Part shown: piece by piece, positions 18,107-28,180 of the stretch
Layout: each line of letters begins with the position of its first letter
Numbering within the stretch: the stretch's first letter is position 1
Source: Bacteroidota bacterium
GTDB lineage: Bacteria; Bacteroidota; Bacteroidia; Chitinophagales; Saprospiraceae
Reading direction: 5' to 3'
NCBI GenBank assembly: GCA_017857395.1
Contig: JAFMDF010000003.1
Coordinates: forward strand, 22,897 to 86,896
Length of the DNA stretch: 64,000 nt
Translations under genes and position numbers: made by a program
Notes under the pieces: model-generated
Databases searched by the model: none
What the model was told of the DNA's origin: nothing
Seen by the model: only the letters and a program-made list of their open reading frames with translations

Positions 18107-20419
18107 TTGAAAAACTACCAAATAAAAGAAACGAACGCTTTGATTATTTTAAAAAGAATCCTCCCTTGTTTAATTTTATTATTATGCACTCAACTAGAGG
18201 CTAGGCATATTATTGGTGGAGAAGTCACCTATGTCTGTAGAGGTGATGATAATTATGATTTTACCATGCGTATTTATAGGGATTGTGCAGGAAATGGTGC
18301 TTGTTTCGATGCACAAACAAATTGTCCAAATGGCCCTCCGTCTGATGCCCATGTTACTTTTTTTAATGGCACTTCTATTCTGGATATATTATTTCTGAGC
18401 CCACCAACGGTTAGATCAATTGAACCCAATTTAAGTAATCCTTGTTTAATTGCACCACCGAATGTCTGTGTAGAAGAAGGTGTCTATAGATTCTCAATCA
18501 GATTACCAAATACTGCTAATAGTATCACTTTTGCATATCAACGCTGTTGTAGAAATGTAACAATTAATAATATCATTAGTCCTAGGGATGTTGGTGCGAC
18601 TTATGTTGCTGAAATATTTCCAGTAACTCAAGATTCTTGTAATAGTTCGCCTACGTTTAATGATTTTCCACCTATTGTTATCTGTCAAGGAGAAGATGTC
18701 AATTTTGATCATTCTGCATCTGACCCAGAAGGAGATTCTTTAGTTTATGCTTTTTGTACCCCTTATAATGGTGGTGGTAATAACTTTATGGGAGGACCAA
18801 AAGTAACAGATGCACCAGATGGCGTAACACCAAATCCTGAAACGCCTCCACCTTATGATCCTGTTCGATTTGTCACAGGATACTCGGTTGAAAGCCCTTT
18901 AAATATTAGTTCAAATAGAGATGAACCTGATATTACTATTGATTCCGAGACAGGTTTGATTTCTGGATTCCCAGGCACAACTGGACAATATGTGGTAGGA
19001 GTTTGTGTACAAGCTTTTCAGAATGGAGTATTGATGAATGAAGTAAGACGAGATTTTCAATTTAATGTGGTGGCTTGTAGAAATGGATTAGTGAGTGACG
19101 TGGAAGAAACAGAGTTGCGAGAAAGAAATGGCGAGCCTTTATATTACATTAAGATTTGTGGAGAAGGAGATATCATTAATGAAAGTAGCGAACAGCGTTT
19201 TATTGATGATCAATTTTGGTCTTTTGATATTCCTGGCGGGCAAACGACCTCTTCAAAATGGGATCCAGATGATTTAGTATTTCCAGAAACAGGACTTTAT
19301 GAGGGTATTTTAGTTTTAAATCCAGGTTTTACCAATTGTACAGACACTGCTTTAGTACAAGTAGAGATATTTCCCGAAGTTGTGGCAGATTTTGAATTTG
19401 ACTACGATACCTGCCAAGCAAGTCCAGTAAATTTCACCAATTTATCTTATTCCGATGCAGGGCCAGATGCCTTAGAAGAATTAATTTGGCAATTAGATAC
19501 CTTTGGAACATCTGATCGTTCAGACGTGGCCTTGCAATTTGATGGTCCTGGTAGATATGAGGTAACCCTAACGGCAAGAGATACGAATGAGTGTATAGAA
19601 AGTATTACTAAAGAAGTACCTTATTTTCCAATTCCAAGAGTTATTGTGATTTCGCCATCTACAAGAACAGGCTGTGTACCAGCGGCCATTACTTTTGAAA
19701 ACTTAACGGATCCTATCAGTGAAGCGTATGAAATTATCTGGGACTTTGGAGATGGAACAATGGGGCAAGGGGTAAGTCCAACGCATATTTATGAGGAATT
19801 AGGTACGTTTCCATTAACTATTTCTGTTACTTCCCCTTTTGGTTGTCAAATAGACACTACTTTTGGAGATCTAATTACAACTTTACCAAGCCCAATTGCT
19901 AATTTTTCCGCCGATGCTTCTGAAGTTAGCCGATTGAATCCTATCGTCACGTTCATGGATGAATCGACGGATGCTGTTCGTTGGAACTGGCTATTTGACG
20001 GTTTTGGTATTGCCTTTGAGGAAAACCCTGTCTATACTTTTAGAGAAAGCGGTCGCAAACAAGTTCGATTGATTGTAACGGCTGCAAATGGTTGTACAGA
20101 TACGACTTTTTCAGAAATATTAGTTGTGCCAGATATTGCTTATAAATTACCAAATGCTTTTACGCCCAATGGAGATGGCATAAATGATAGTTTTTTTGGT
20201 GTAGGTAATGCCGATGAAGCAGAATCTTTTTATTTATCTATCTGGAATCGGTGGGGAGAACTTATTTTTGAGACCAATGATGCCAAAGAAGGATGGAACG
20301 GACGGAAATTGAATACGGGGAAATTAGCGCCGAATGGCGTATATGTCGTTACAGTGAGTTATGTAAATTATGAAGATGTGGTCACTAATTTACAAGGGTT
20401 TGTAACTGTTCTTAGGTGA
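18107..20419 (+). CDS. PKD-domain surface protein with CHU_C C-terminal domain, paralog of 15606-17990
   Basis: Highly similar over the full length to the preceding CDS. Confidence 0.93.
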   Translation: MKNYQIKETNALIILKRILPCLILLLCTQLEARHIIGGEVTYVCRGDDNYDFTMRIYRDCAGNGACFDAQTNCPNGPPSDAHVTFFNGTSILDILFLSPPTVRSIEPNLSNPCLIAPPNVCVEEGVYRFSIRLPNTANSITFAYQRCCRNVTINNIISPRDVGATYVAEIFPVTQDSCNSSPTFNDFPPIVICQGEDVNFDHSASDPEGDSLVYAFCTPYNGGGNNFMGGPKVTDAPDGVTPNPETPPPYDPVRFVTGYSVESPLNISSNRDEPDITIDSETGLISGFPGTTGQYVVGVCVQAFQNGVLMNEVRRDFQFNVVACRNGLVSDVEETELRERNGEPLYYIKICGEGDIINESSEQRFIDDQFWSFDIPGGQTTSSKWDPDDLVFPETGLYEGILVLNPGFTNCTDTALVQVEIFPEVVADFEFDYDTCQASPVNFTNLSYSDAGPDALEELIWQLDTFGTSDRSDVALQFDGPGRYEVTLTARDTNECIESITKEVPYFPIPRVIVISPSTRTGCVPAAITFENLTDPISEAYEIIWDFGDGTMGQGVSPTHIYEELGTFPLTISVTSPFGCQIDTTFGDLITTLPSPIANFSADASEVSRLNPIVTFMDESTDAVRWNWLFDGFGIAFEENPVYTFRESGRKQVRLIVTAANGCTDTTFSEILVVPDIAYKLPNAFTPNGDGINDSFFGVGNADEAESFYLSIWNRWGELIFETNDAKEGWNGRKLNTGKLAPNGVYVVTVSYVNYEDVVTNLQGFVTVLR

Positions 20420-20552
20420 TTCGACTATAATACAACTTTGTGAGTTGTGCTGCATCTCGTAGGGTAAGCCTTTGAATTTAATCTTTAAGTAAAAAAGTAG
20501 TAGAAAATCCTTTAATTTATAACTAGATTATTCGCTCCCACAAAAAATTAAC

Positions 20553-20560
20553 TACATTTG
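20553..20560 (+). promoter_or_regulatory. Bacteroidetes -7 element TACATTTG
   Basis: Matches TAnnTTTG, ~40 bp upstream of the S10 peptidase. Confidence 0.5.
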
Positions 20561-20600
20561 CGGTGCTATTTATTTTTATATCTAACCAATATCACTAAAG

Positions 20601-22082
20601 ATGAAGAGAATATCAATCCTATACACCCTTATCTTAATTTTTGCCCTATCGAGTAATGCTCAGAGAAGTAGACAATTACCCATTGATACGATGGTCGTAA
20701 CCAATCATGCATTGAGCGTAAAAGGGCAACAAATCAATTATACAGCCACTACGGGGACTCAACCAGTTTGGGATGAAGACGGACAGCCAATTGCCTCCTT
20801 ATTTTATACTTATTACGAAAGAAAAGGTATTGCGAATAATGCGACTAGACCATTGATTATTTCTTTTAATGGTGGCCCGGGTTCTGCTTCTGTTTGGATG
20901 CATGTAGCTTACACAGGTCCAAGAATCTTAGAAATTGATGATGAAGGATTTCCTATCCAACCTTATGGCATTAGAAAGAATCCACATTCTATTATTGATG
21001 TAGCAGACATTGTTTTTGTGAATCCTGTGAATACAGGTTATTCTAGAATCGTAGGTAAAGATGTAGATAAAAAGAAGTTTTTTGGCGTCAATGCGGATAT
21101 TAAATACCTTGCGGAATGGGTGAATACCTTTGTGACTAGAAATGATAGATGGCGGTCTCCCAAATATTTAATTGGGGAAAGTTATGGCACGACAAGAGTG
21201 TCAGGTTTAGCATTAGAATTGCAGAATCGCCAATGGATGTATTTGAATGGGGTAATTTTAGTCTCGCCAACTAGTTTAGGGGTGAAGAGAGATGGACCAG
21301 TTGGAGCAGCGAATAGATTGCCTTATTTCACTGCAGCAGCTTGGTATCATAAAGCTTTACCACCTGAACTACAACAAAGAGATTTAACAGATTTATTACC
21401 AGAAGTTGAAAGCTATACCATTAATGAATTAATGCCTGCTTTGGCAAAAGGCGGCTTTATCGATGATGCAAAGCGAAAAGAAGTAGCTGTTCAAATGTCA
21501 AAATATTCAGGTATTTCTGAAAAAGCTATTTTACAAAACAATTTAGATATTTCGCCTTCTTTTTTCTGGAAGGAACTATTACGGGAGGAAGGATATACCG
21601 TAGGTCGATTAGATTCAAGGTATAAAGGACTCGATAAAAGTGATGCGGGGACTAGACCTGATTTTAATTCTGAGCTAACTTCTTGGCTACATTCTTTTAC
21701 GCCAGCTATCAATTATTATTTAAGAAATGACTTGAAATTTAAGACAGATATTAAATATAATATGTTTGGCCCTGTTCGACCTTGGGATAGAAGTGGAGAT
21801 AATACGGGCGAAAATTTAAGACAAGCCATGGCACAAAATCCTTACTTAAATGTAATGGTGCAATCAGGTTATTATGATGGCGCAACGCAATATTTCGATG
21901 CTAAATATACGATGTGGCAATTAGATCCAAGTGGAAAAATGAAAGACCGACTTCGATTTGAAGGTTACCGCAGTGGGCACATGATGTATTTAAGACAAGA
22001 AGATTTAGCTTCCGCCAATGACCATATTCGGGATTTTATTACAAAAAGTTTACCAAAGCCTGGTCAACCAGCGAAGTATTAA
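20601..22082 (+). CDS. serine carboxypeptidase-like (peptidase S10) protein
   Basis: SFNGGPGSASVWMH; GESYGTTR; C-terminal GYRSGHMMYLR. Confidence 0.92.
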   Translation: MKRISILYTLILIFALSSNAQRSRQLPIDTMVVTNHALSVKGQQINYTATTGTQPVWDEDGQPIASLFYTYYERKGIANNATRPLIISFNGGPGSASVWMHVAYTGPRILEIDDEGFPIQPYGIRKNPHSIIDVADIVFVNPVNTGYSRIVGKDVDKKKFFGVNADIKYLAEWVNTFVTRNDRWRSPKYLIGESYGTTRVSGLALELQNRQWMYLNGVILVSPTSLGVKRDGPVGAANRLPYFTAAAWYHKALPPELQQRDLTDLLPEVESYTINELMPALAKGGFIDDAKRKEVAVQMSKYSGISEKAILQNNLDISPSFFWKELLREEGYTVGRLDSRYKGLDKSDAGTRPDFNSELTSWLHSFTPAINYYLRNDLKFKTDIKYNMFGPVRPWDRSGDNTGENLRQAMAQNPYLNVMVQSGYYDGATQYFDAKYTMWQLDPSGKMKDRLRFEGYRSGHMMYLRQEDLASANDHIRDFITKSLPKPGQPAKY

Positions 22083-22219
22083 ATTGTTATAAATATACAT
22101 TAACATAGCACAGACATTCCCCGATGTTAGGGATTAAAACTTATCTGTGATAAAAAGTGGGTCGATTATCATTTATTTGTTAATCGCCTCGCAAATAGTC
22201 TATTCTAAAGAAAAGGAAA

Positions 22220-22444
22220 ATGTCTAAAACAGCAACAACTATCATTGGTTTTTTATTATTTATAATCGGAGGCTTAGCCCTAGTATTAAGTTTAATTGGC
22301 GTCCAATTATCCTATTTAACTTGGATTGATAAACCAAGTCTATTATTAGGTTTTGTCATCCGCTTATTGATGATTTTAGGAGGAATTGTAATGGTAGTTT
22401 TGGCTCGGACTGATTGGAGAGAAGATGAAGAATTAATGGAATAA
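22220..22444 (+). CDS. small two-TM membrane protein
   Basis: 74 aa, two hydrophobic helices, intergenic context permits. Confidence 0.6.
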   Translation: MSKTATTIIGFLLFIIGGLALVLSLIGVQLSYLTWIDKPSLLLGFVIRLLMILGGIVMVVLARTDWREDEELME

Positions 22445-22480
22445 ATTATTAGACACACCAACCAATACCCGCAAGAAAAC

Positions 22481-22516
22481 AAGAAAGGGATGTAATATGC
22501 ATTACATCCCTTTCTT
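22481..22516. terminator. bidirectional terminator-like perfect hairpin
   Basis: aagaaagggatgtaat-atgc-attacatccctttctt, 16-bp perfect stem between convergent genes. Confidence 0.85.
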
Positions 22517-22540
22517 AGTCTTTATAGAGAAAAAAATTAA

Positions 22541-23374
22541 TTAAGCACCACCTAATTCCTTTACTTTAAAATCAGCATTTGCCTTATATTTTTCTCCTGT
22601 AATTTTCTTGTAAGCAGCTAAAGCATCTGCTTTTTTGCCAGTCGCCTCTAAAATATTTCCTTGCGCCCAGTAGTATTTATCTGGAACAGCCGTTCCAGCA
22701 GCTGCTGTTAAGTCAACCGCTTTAACAATATGAGTAGCTGCAGTAGCATTGTCTTTTGTTTTTGAGAAAGATTGAGCTAAGTAATAATGTACATTACCCG
22801 CTTCTTTTAGTTCTAAATGCGCTTTTCCAGCTTCAATAGCCCCTGCATAGTTTTTTCCAGAATATAATTTACCAACAATACTACCTGCTTTTTTAACTAA
22901 TTGAACAGCACGGTCTGCTTTTCCACTCTTTTCGGCTAAGTCCGCTGCAGCGATGTAAGCTTTTACAGCTGCTGTTTTTTCTCCTTTTCCATCTAAAGCT
23001 TGCGCTTTACCCATGAAATTGGAAGAGTAAGTTGGATTTAATTCGATGCCTCGGTCAAATAAAGTCAATGCTTCATCATAAGCTTTTGCTTTTCTTTTTT
23101 GAGAACCTAAGTTATAGGCTGCTTTAGCGCCATTTTTCTTAGCCAGCGTAACTACTTTTTCATTGCCTTCTGTTTCTGCTGCTTTTAAAGCTGCTTCGAT
23201 TTGGGGATAACCTGCTTCATAATCTTTTGCTTTCAAACTTGCTAATCCTTTGTTGTACAAACTAGCTGCGGTGGCATCTTGGGCAGATAAAGAAGTAAGT
23301 AGTCCAAGTGTTAATACAAATACTAATGTTCCTTTTGTTAAAAAATTCATGGAAAGTTGTTTCAATAAATACAT
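22541..23374 (-). CDS. TPR-repeat secreted protein
   Basis: Signal peptide and multiple TPR-like helices. Confidence 0.85.
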   Translation of the reverse strand: MYLLKQLSMNFLTKGTLVFVLTLGLLTSLSAQDATAASLYNKGLASLKAKDYEAGYPQIEAALKAAETEGNEKVVTLAKKNGAKAAYNLGSQKRKAKAYDEALTLFDRGIELNPTYSSNFMGKAQALDGKGEKTAAVKAYIAAADLAEKSGKADRAVQLVKKAGSIVGKLYSGKNYAGAIEAGKAHLELKEAGNVHYYLAQSFSKTKDNATAATHIVKAVDLTAAAGTAVPDKYYWAQGNILEATGKKADALAAYKKITGEKYKANADFKVKELGGA

Positions 23375-23568
23375 AAATAGAAAATTGTTTTTGATTTAAA
23401 AAATAAAATTTTGTTAGGGTAGTTTTCAAAACGGGCAAATTAAAAAAATGATTGGGAAAATTATGTTAAGATGACTTTAAAGTTTTAATTTTTTTCTTTT
23501 TGCGTAAGGTTTCGGACTTATTCATTGCAATCCTTGGACTTCCTTACAATTATTCTATTTTTGCTTTT

Positions 23569-23629
23569 TTGTATAAAGGGACTTCCATTCCCTATAATTT
23601 TTTGGGGAATTGAAGTTCCCCCTATACAA
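23569..23629. repeat. imperfect inverted repeat immediately upstream of ilvA
   Basis: ttgtataaagggacttccattcccta / ggggaattgaagttccccctatacaa; each arm also locally palindromic. Confidence 0.8.
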
Positions 23630-23637
23630 TATAAAAC

Positions 23638-24894
23638 ATGAAGCAAACCGAATTAATTTCTGTAGAAAATATATACAAAGCAAAGGTCAGACTTAAAAAT
23701 GTGGCAATAAAAACACCTTTGATGCACAATCATTTTTATTCTGAAAAGTATGAAGCTAATATCTACTTTAAAAGAGAGGACTTGCAAGTCGTTCGTTCGT
23801 ATAAAATTCGAGGCGCTTATAATAAGATGGCAAGTTTATCTAAGGAGGAATTAAGCAAAGGTATCGTCTGTGCGAGCGCTGGCAATCATGCCCAAGGCGT
23901 TGCTTTTGCCTGTCAAGCGTTGAAGGTTAACGGGAAGATTTATATGCCCAGTACAACGCCTAAACAGAAAATTAAAAAAGTAAAATCTTTTGGGAAGGAA
24001 TATGTCGAAGTACTATTGATAGGAGATACTTTTGATGATTCTTATGCAGAGGCGAGGAAAGATTCAGAAGCTAATAATTTAGCCTTTATACATCCTTTTA
24101 ATGATGAAAAAGTAATTGAAGGACAAGGAACTGTGGGGTTAGAAATACTGGAAGATTGCGACAGAGATATTGATTATATTTTTGTAGCTATCGGTGGCGG
24201 TGGCATTATTTCGGGATTAGGTAGTTATTTTAAACAAATGAGCCCTACTACCAAAATTATTGGAGTTGAACCAGCAGGTGCACCAGGCATGAAAACCTCT
24301 TTAGATAAAGGAGAAGTCGTTACTTTAGAAACAATGGATGTTTTTGTGGACGGAGCAGCCGTCCGTAGGGTAGGGGATTTAAATTTTAAAATCTGCCAAC
24401 AAGTAGTCGATGATATTATTATTGTTCCCGAAGGAAAGGTTTGCACGACTATTTTAGAATTGTATAATGAAGAAGCCATCGTTGTTGAACCCGCAGGCGC
24501 CTTGTCAATAGGTGCATTAGATTTTTATAAAGAAGAAATAAAAGGTAAAACGGTTGTTTGTTTAATTGGTGGAGGTAATAATGACATCACAAGGATGGAG
24601 GATATTAAGGAGCGGTCTTTATTATACGAAGGAATCAAGCATTATTTTATCATTCGATTTCCCCAAAGAACAGGTGCTTTAAGACAATTTTTGAATGATG
24701 TATTAGGCCCAAATGATGATATTACGCACTTTGAATACAGTAAAAAAAATAATAAAAGTGCAGGTCCTGCTTTGGTTGGGATAGAGCTGAAAAAGAAAGG
24801 AGATTATGAGGGGTTAATTGCTCGGATGAAAGAATATCAGATTGATTACCAGACGATTAATGACCAGAAAATGTTGTTTAATTTTTTGGTGTAA
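23638..24894 (+). CDS. ilvA: threonine ammonia-lyase
   Basis: PLP motif YKIRGAYNKM; ASAGNHAQGVA; IGGGGIISGLG; C-terminal ACT-like segment. Confidence 0.93.
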   Translation: MKQTELISVENIYKAKVRLKNVAIKTPLMHNHFYSEKYEANIYFKREDLQVVRSYKIRGAYNKMASLSKEELSKGIVCASAGNHAQGVAFACQALKVNGKIYMPSTTPKQKIKKVKSFGKEYVEVLLIGDTFDDSYAEARKDSEANNLAFIHPFNDEKVIEGQGTVGLEILEDCDRDIDYIFVAIGGGGIISGLGSYFKQMSPTTKIIGVEPAGAPGMKTSLDKGEVVTLETMDVFVDGAAVRRVGDLNFKICQQVVDDIIIVPEGKVCTTILELYNEEAIVVEPAGALSIGALDFYKEEIKGKTVVCLIGGGNNDITRMEDIKERSLLYEGIKHYFIIRFPQRTGALRQFLNDVLGPNDDITHFEYSKKNNKSAGPALVGIELKKKGDYEGLIARMKEYQIDYQTINDQKMLFNFLV

Positions 24895-24920
24895 ATAAAA
24901 GATAATTTTTTGACGCTGAT

Positions 24921-24995
24921 TAACCGTAGCTTGGACATTCTTGTTCGAGCAGTCGTATTAGATGTGCTCGGACAAGAATGTCCAAGCTACGGTTA
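24921..24995. repeat. 31-bp near-perfect inverted repeat (GTAGCTT...GAG family)
   Basis: taaccgtagcttggacattcttgttcgagca (24921-24951) vs tgctcggacaagaatgtccaagctacggtta (24965-24995), 1 mismatch, 13-nt loop. Confidence 0.95.
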
Positions 24996-25009
24996 GTATA
25001 GTATATCGC

Positions 25010-25894
25010 CTAACAACAGCCACTATTAGGGTCACAAACAGCGCCTTGGTCAAACCCTAAATCAATAGCTTTATACGTAGATGACTTCCCTTTCTTTTGT
25101 GCAAAAACAGTAATACTAAAAATACCAGTTGTTCCATTCTTAAAAGAAGCCAATGCCTCCCCATCTAAATAATTTGTCAAAATATCATCAGGAATAATGA
25201 TAGGCTTTTCTTTTTGAATAGTAATATTGGTGAAACCTGCTTCGGTAATTAAGTTCATGTAATCGTCCTTCTGAATAGCTCCAGCCACACAACCTGCATA
25301 CATTTCTGCACTTTGTTGCAAAGCATCAGGTAATTCCCCTTTTAAGACAATATCTGAAATACTAAAATGTCCACCTGGTTTTAAAATTCGCTGAATTTCA
25401 TTGAAGATTTTATCCTTTGCAGGCAATAAATTGAGTACACAATTACTGACCACCACATCAACTGTTCCATCAGAAATAGGCATTTCTTCAATGTCGCCAT
25501 AACGAAATTCTACATTATTAAAACCCATTTTATCGGCATTCGTTCTGGCTTTCTTAATCATTTCTGTTACAAAATCTACACCGATGACTTTTCCAGTTGG
25601 GCCTGTTTCATGCCGAGCTACAAAAGCATCATTCCCTGCCCCTGAACCTAAATCCACTACTGTATCACCTGCTTTAATTTTTGCAAATTGAGTAGGTAGA
25701 CCACACCCTAAACCTAAATCTGCATCTTTTACATGTCCTTCTAACTCACTATAATCATCGGTCATGATATTATACACTTCTTTGGAAGATTCCCCTGCAC
25801 CACAACAAGAAGACAAATTAACTTTGATTTCTTGATTAGCTATTTGACTATATTTTTCTTTGACTAAATTTTTTAAATCTGTTGCTGTATCCAT
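25010..25894 (-). CDS. arsM: arsenite methyltransferase
   Basis: SAM motif VVDLGSGAGNDAFVA; conserved Cys (SSCCGAG, GLGCGLP, YAGCVAGA); C-terminal CDPNSGCC. Confidence 0.9.
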   Translation of the reverse strand: MDTATDLKNLVKEKYSQIANQEIKVNLSSCCGAGESSKEVYNIMTDDYSELEGHVKDADLGLGCGLPTQFAKIKAGDTVVDLGSGAGNDAFVARHETGPTGKVIGVDFVTEMIKKARTNADKMGFNNVEFRYGDIEEMPISDGTVDVVVSNCVLNLLPAKDKIFNEIQRILKPGGHFSISDIVLKGELPDALQQSAEMYAGCVAGAIQKDDYMNLITEAGFTNITIQKEKPIIIPDDILTNYLDGEALASFKNGTTGIFSITVFAQKKGKSSTYKAIDLGFDQGAVCDPNSGCC

Positions 25895-25967
25895 GGTTAA
25901 TTTTGAATGAATGAATTTTGAATCTAGAACCCTTGAATTGTTGATAATAATAAAGCCCCTTAAATAA

Positions 25968-26008
25968 ATAAGCCTTAAACAGGTAAAGTTACCAAATTCA
26001 AGGCTTAT
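25968..26008. terminator. two-tier hairpin between arsM and the upstream gene
   Basis: ataagcctt ... ggtaa-ag-ttacc ... aaggcttat. Confidence 0.6.
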
Positions 26009-26170
26009 AATAAAGTACTGAGGATGGCAGATTCAGTATCTACAAAATGTAAGTTCTAAACTACATCCTGTTAATCCTGAAAAATAAAGCTAACCCATCC
26101 GCTTTGCGGTTCACTTCCTTGAATGTTCCCCGAACATTCATCCTTCGGAATCGGTCGCTCATCCTGTAGT

Positions 26171-27961
26171 TTATTTCATAGATAATTTCTTTCTATCCTT
26201 ATCATATTCAAAACTCATATAACCAATCAACATCTCATCAAAAGAGAAATCTCCCCAATACACCGTTTTTTCAGGTGCAGGATTAAAGCTATTCTGAGCA
26301 GAATTATCAAATACGGCATCTACATAAATGACCGTTCTAGCAGGAATTTTCTTAGGCTCTTTAAAATTGTACCCTCTCTGCCAGTTGAAACTATAATTCG
26401 GTACATTTAATAGGACTTCTTTGGTGCCATCAGGATAAAGCGCCGTAAATTTCATCGCTTTACCTCTAAAGTGCATGTGAGGGAACAAAGCATATAAAGT
26501 AGCATCATGTTCAAATAATTGCTTGGCTTTATTTTCATAATTTCCTTCACCAGCAGGAATTTGTAGTTTAGGATTGAAAGCACCAACCATTAAATATTCA
26601 TTTTCTGGTTGCTTGTCTGTAAAATAGAGACCTACTTTTGATTGGTCAGCTTGCGCCTTTCCATTGGTTGTATAGTGCATTTGGAAATGCAATTTTGACC
26701 CTTTAGGAATCACCCGTCCCGTATTTGCTGGGAAGACTTCTGTTTCCCCTCCTGGTGCCCAAGCAGCTAATAATCCATCCAACCAAGGGCTTTCTCTATC
26801 AATTGGTTCCATGAAGCCTTCAGGGTATATAACACTGACCAAAACATGGTGCAAAACTTCTCGATTACCTGGTAATACTTGGAAACCCGTTGCCCAAATA
26901 TCTTTATCTAATTTAACTTCATGCTCTTGGTAGCGATAATCGACGACTCCATTTGCAGGAATTTCTTCATTATTTAAAGTAAAAACCATATCTGGTTGAC
27001 CTTGATCCCATGTTGGGGCAACTGCAGTATAAGCAGCTAAAGGGTCTTTTTCTCCTTCTGCCTTTTTAGCACCCGCATCAATCCAATGTACTAAAGTCTG
27101 TAATTCTTTGGTCGTTAAAGATAAATCTTGTTCCCATAAACCATAATGTGGATCTGCATGCCAAGGCGGCATTCTTTTAGTTCTTAAAACTTCTCTCATC
27201 ATATTTGACCAACCAAAAACGGTTTCATAATTCTTCATTTGCCAAGGCGCAATACCACCTTCTACATGACACTTCATACATTTTGCGACCAAAATTGGCG
27301 CAACATCATGTTCATAAGAAATGGAAGCAAATGCAGCAGGGTCATCGTGTAACCTTTTAATCAAACAACCTTTTCCTTTAACCAAAGTTTCTACAGGCAA
27401 TTCATCTTTTAACTGCGCATTGATAGCATCTACTAAATAATGTTTGTCGGCATCATCTCTTTGACTTTCGTAACCAATTCTATCATTAATTGGCCCTCTA
27501 TAAATGACGGTCCAAGTCGAAGGGTCTAATACAATCGCCTCATTTGTTCGGTGTAATTGTAAAGCTTCCGCTACTAATTGCGACTCATCTTTTAAGATAG
27601 AAAAATCCATATCAAATTCTTCCGCTTCTTTCTGAATGGCTGCTCTATCATCTTGTACACTTGAATTAAGCATAAAAAACTTAACGCCCTTTCCTTTAAA
27701 TTGTCGTCGAACAGATTTTAAATCAGTTACCGCATTTCTATTGATTGGACAAGAATTTTGTTGGACATATAACACCACCGCTTTCGCATCACTATAATAG
27801 TACAAAGTATGAAATTCTCCATTTTGATCATGCAAACCAAAGTTAGGTGCTTCTAAATCCATATCTACTTGTACTTCTGGCCCATCTGAATTTTGGCAAG
27901 CAGCGACTAGGAAAATTAATCCAAATAATAATAAAAAGGGTGATTTAAAAAGACGATTCAT
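26171..27961 (-). CDS. redoxin domain + c-type heme motif + Cu ascorbate-dependent monooxygenase-like fusion lipoprotein
   Basis: Lipobox LVAAC; QQNSCPINRNAVTDL (redoxin); CMKCH (CxxCH); HHVLVSVIYP and FPHMHFRGKAM His motifs. Confidence 0.85.
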   Translation of the reverse strand: MNRLFKSPFLLLFGLIFLVAACQNSDGPEVQVDMDLEAPNFGLHDQNGEFHTLYYYSDAKAVVLYVQQNSCPINRNAVTDLKSVRRQFKGKGVKFFMLNSSVQDDRAAIQKEAEEFDMDFSILKDESQLVAEALQLHRTNEAIVLDPSTWTVIYRGPINDRIGYESQRDDADKHYLVDAINAQLKDELPVETLVKGKGCLIKRLHDDPAAFASISYEHDVAPILVAKCMKCHVEGGIAPWQMKNYETVFGWSNMMREVLRTKRMPPWHADPHYGLWEQDLSLTTKELQTLVHWIDAGAKKAEGEKDPLAAYTAVAPTWDQGQPDMVFTLNNEEIPANGVVDYRYQEHEVKLDKDIWATGFQVLPGNREVLHHVLVSVIYPEGFMEPIDRESPWLDGLLAAWAPGGETEVFPANTGRVIPKGSKLHFQMHYTTNGKAQADQSKVGLYFTDKQPENEYLMVGAFNPKLQIPAGEGNYENKAKQLFEHDATLYALFPHMHFRGKAMKFTALYPDGTKEVLLNVPNYSFNWQRGYNFKEPKKIPARTVIYVDAVFDNSAQNSFNPAPEKTVYWGDFSFDEMLIGYMSFEYDKDRKKLSMK

Positions 27962-28180
27962 TTTGTGAGATTTTGATTGATTTGTATTTGAAAGGTACGA
28001 ATTTAAGTACTTATAGAACTCTAATTCCTACAATTACTTGTTGTTAGTATAAACGTTTTTTGAATAAGAAAGTTATCCAATACCAAATTTATGGAAATCT
28101 TCCTATTAAATCCGATTTAATAGCCTGATTTGTATTTTTTTTCAGGTAAAGGGGAGAAAATGGGCGTTTAACTGTTTATT

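Noticed and set aside
15757-19277. Short plus-strand ORFs (15757, 16321, 18213, 19095) inside the two PKD/CHU_C genes
   Set aside because: Out-of-frame shadows inside strongly supported CDSs; several are parallel in both paralogs only because the DNA is similar.
24921-24995. Ordinary rho-independent terminator between convergent ilvA and arsM
   Set aside because: A 31-bp stem with no T tract and family-level recurrence elsewhere does not fit a simple intrinsic terminator, although a bidirectional termination role is not excluded.
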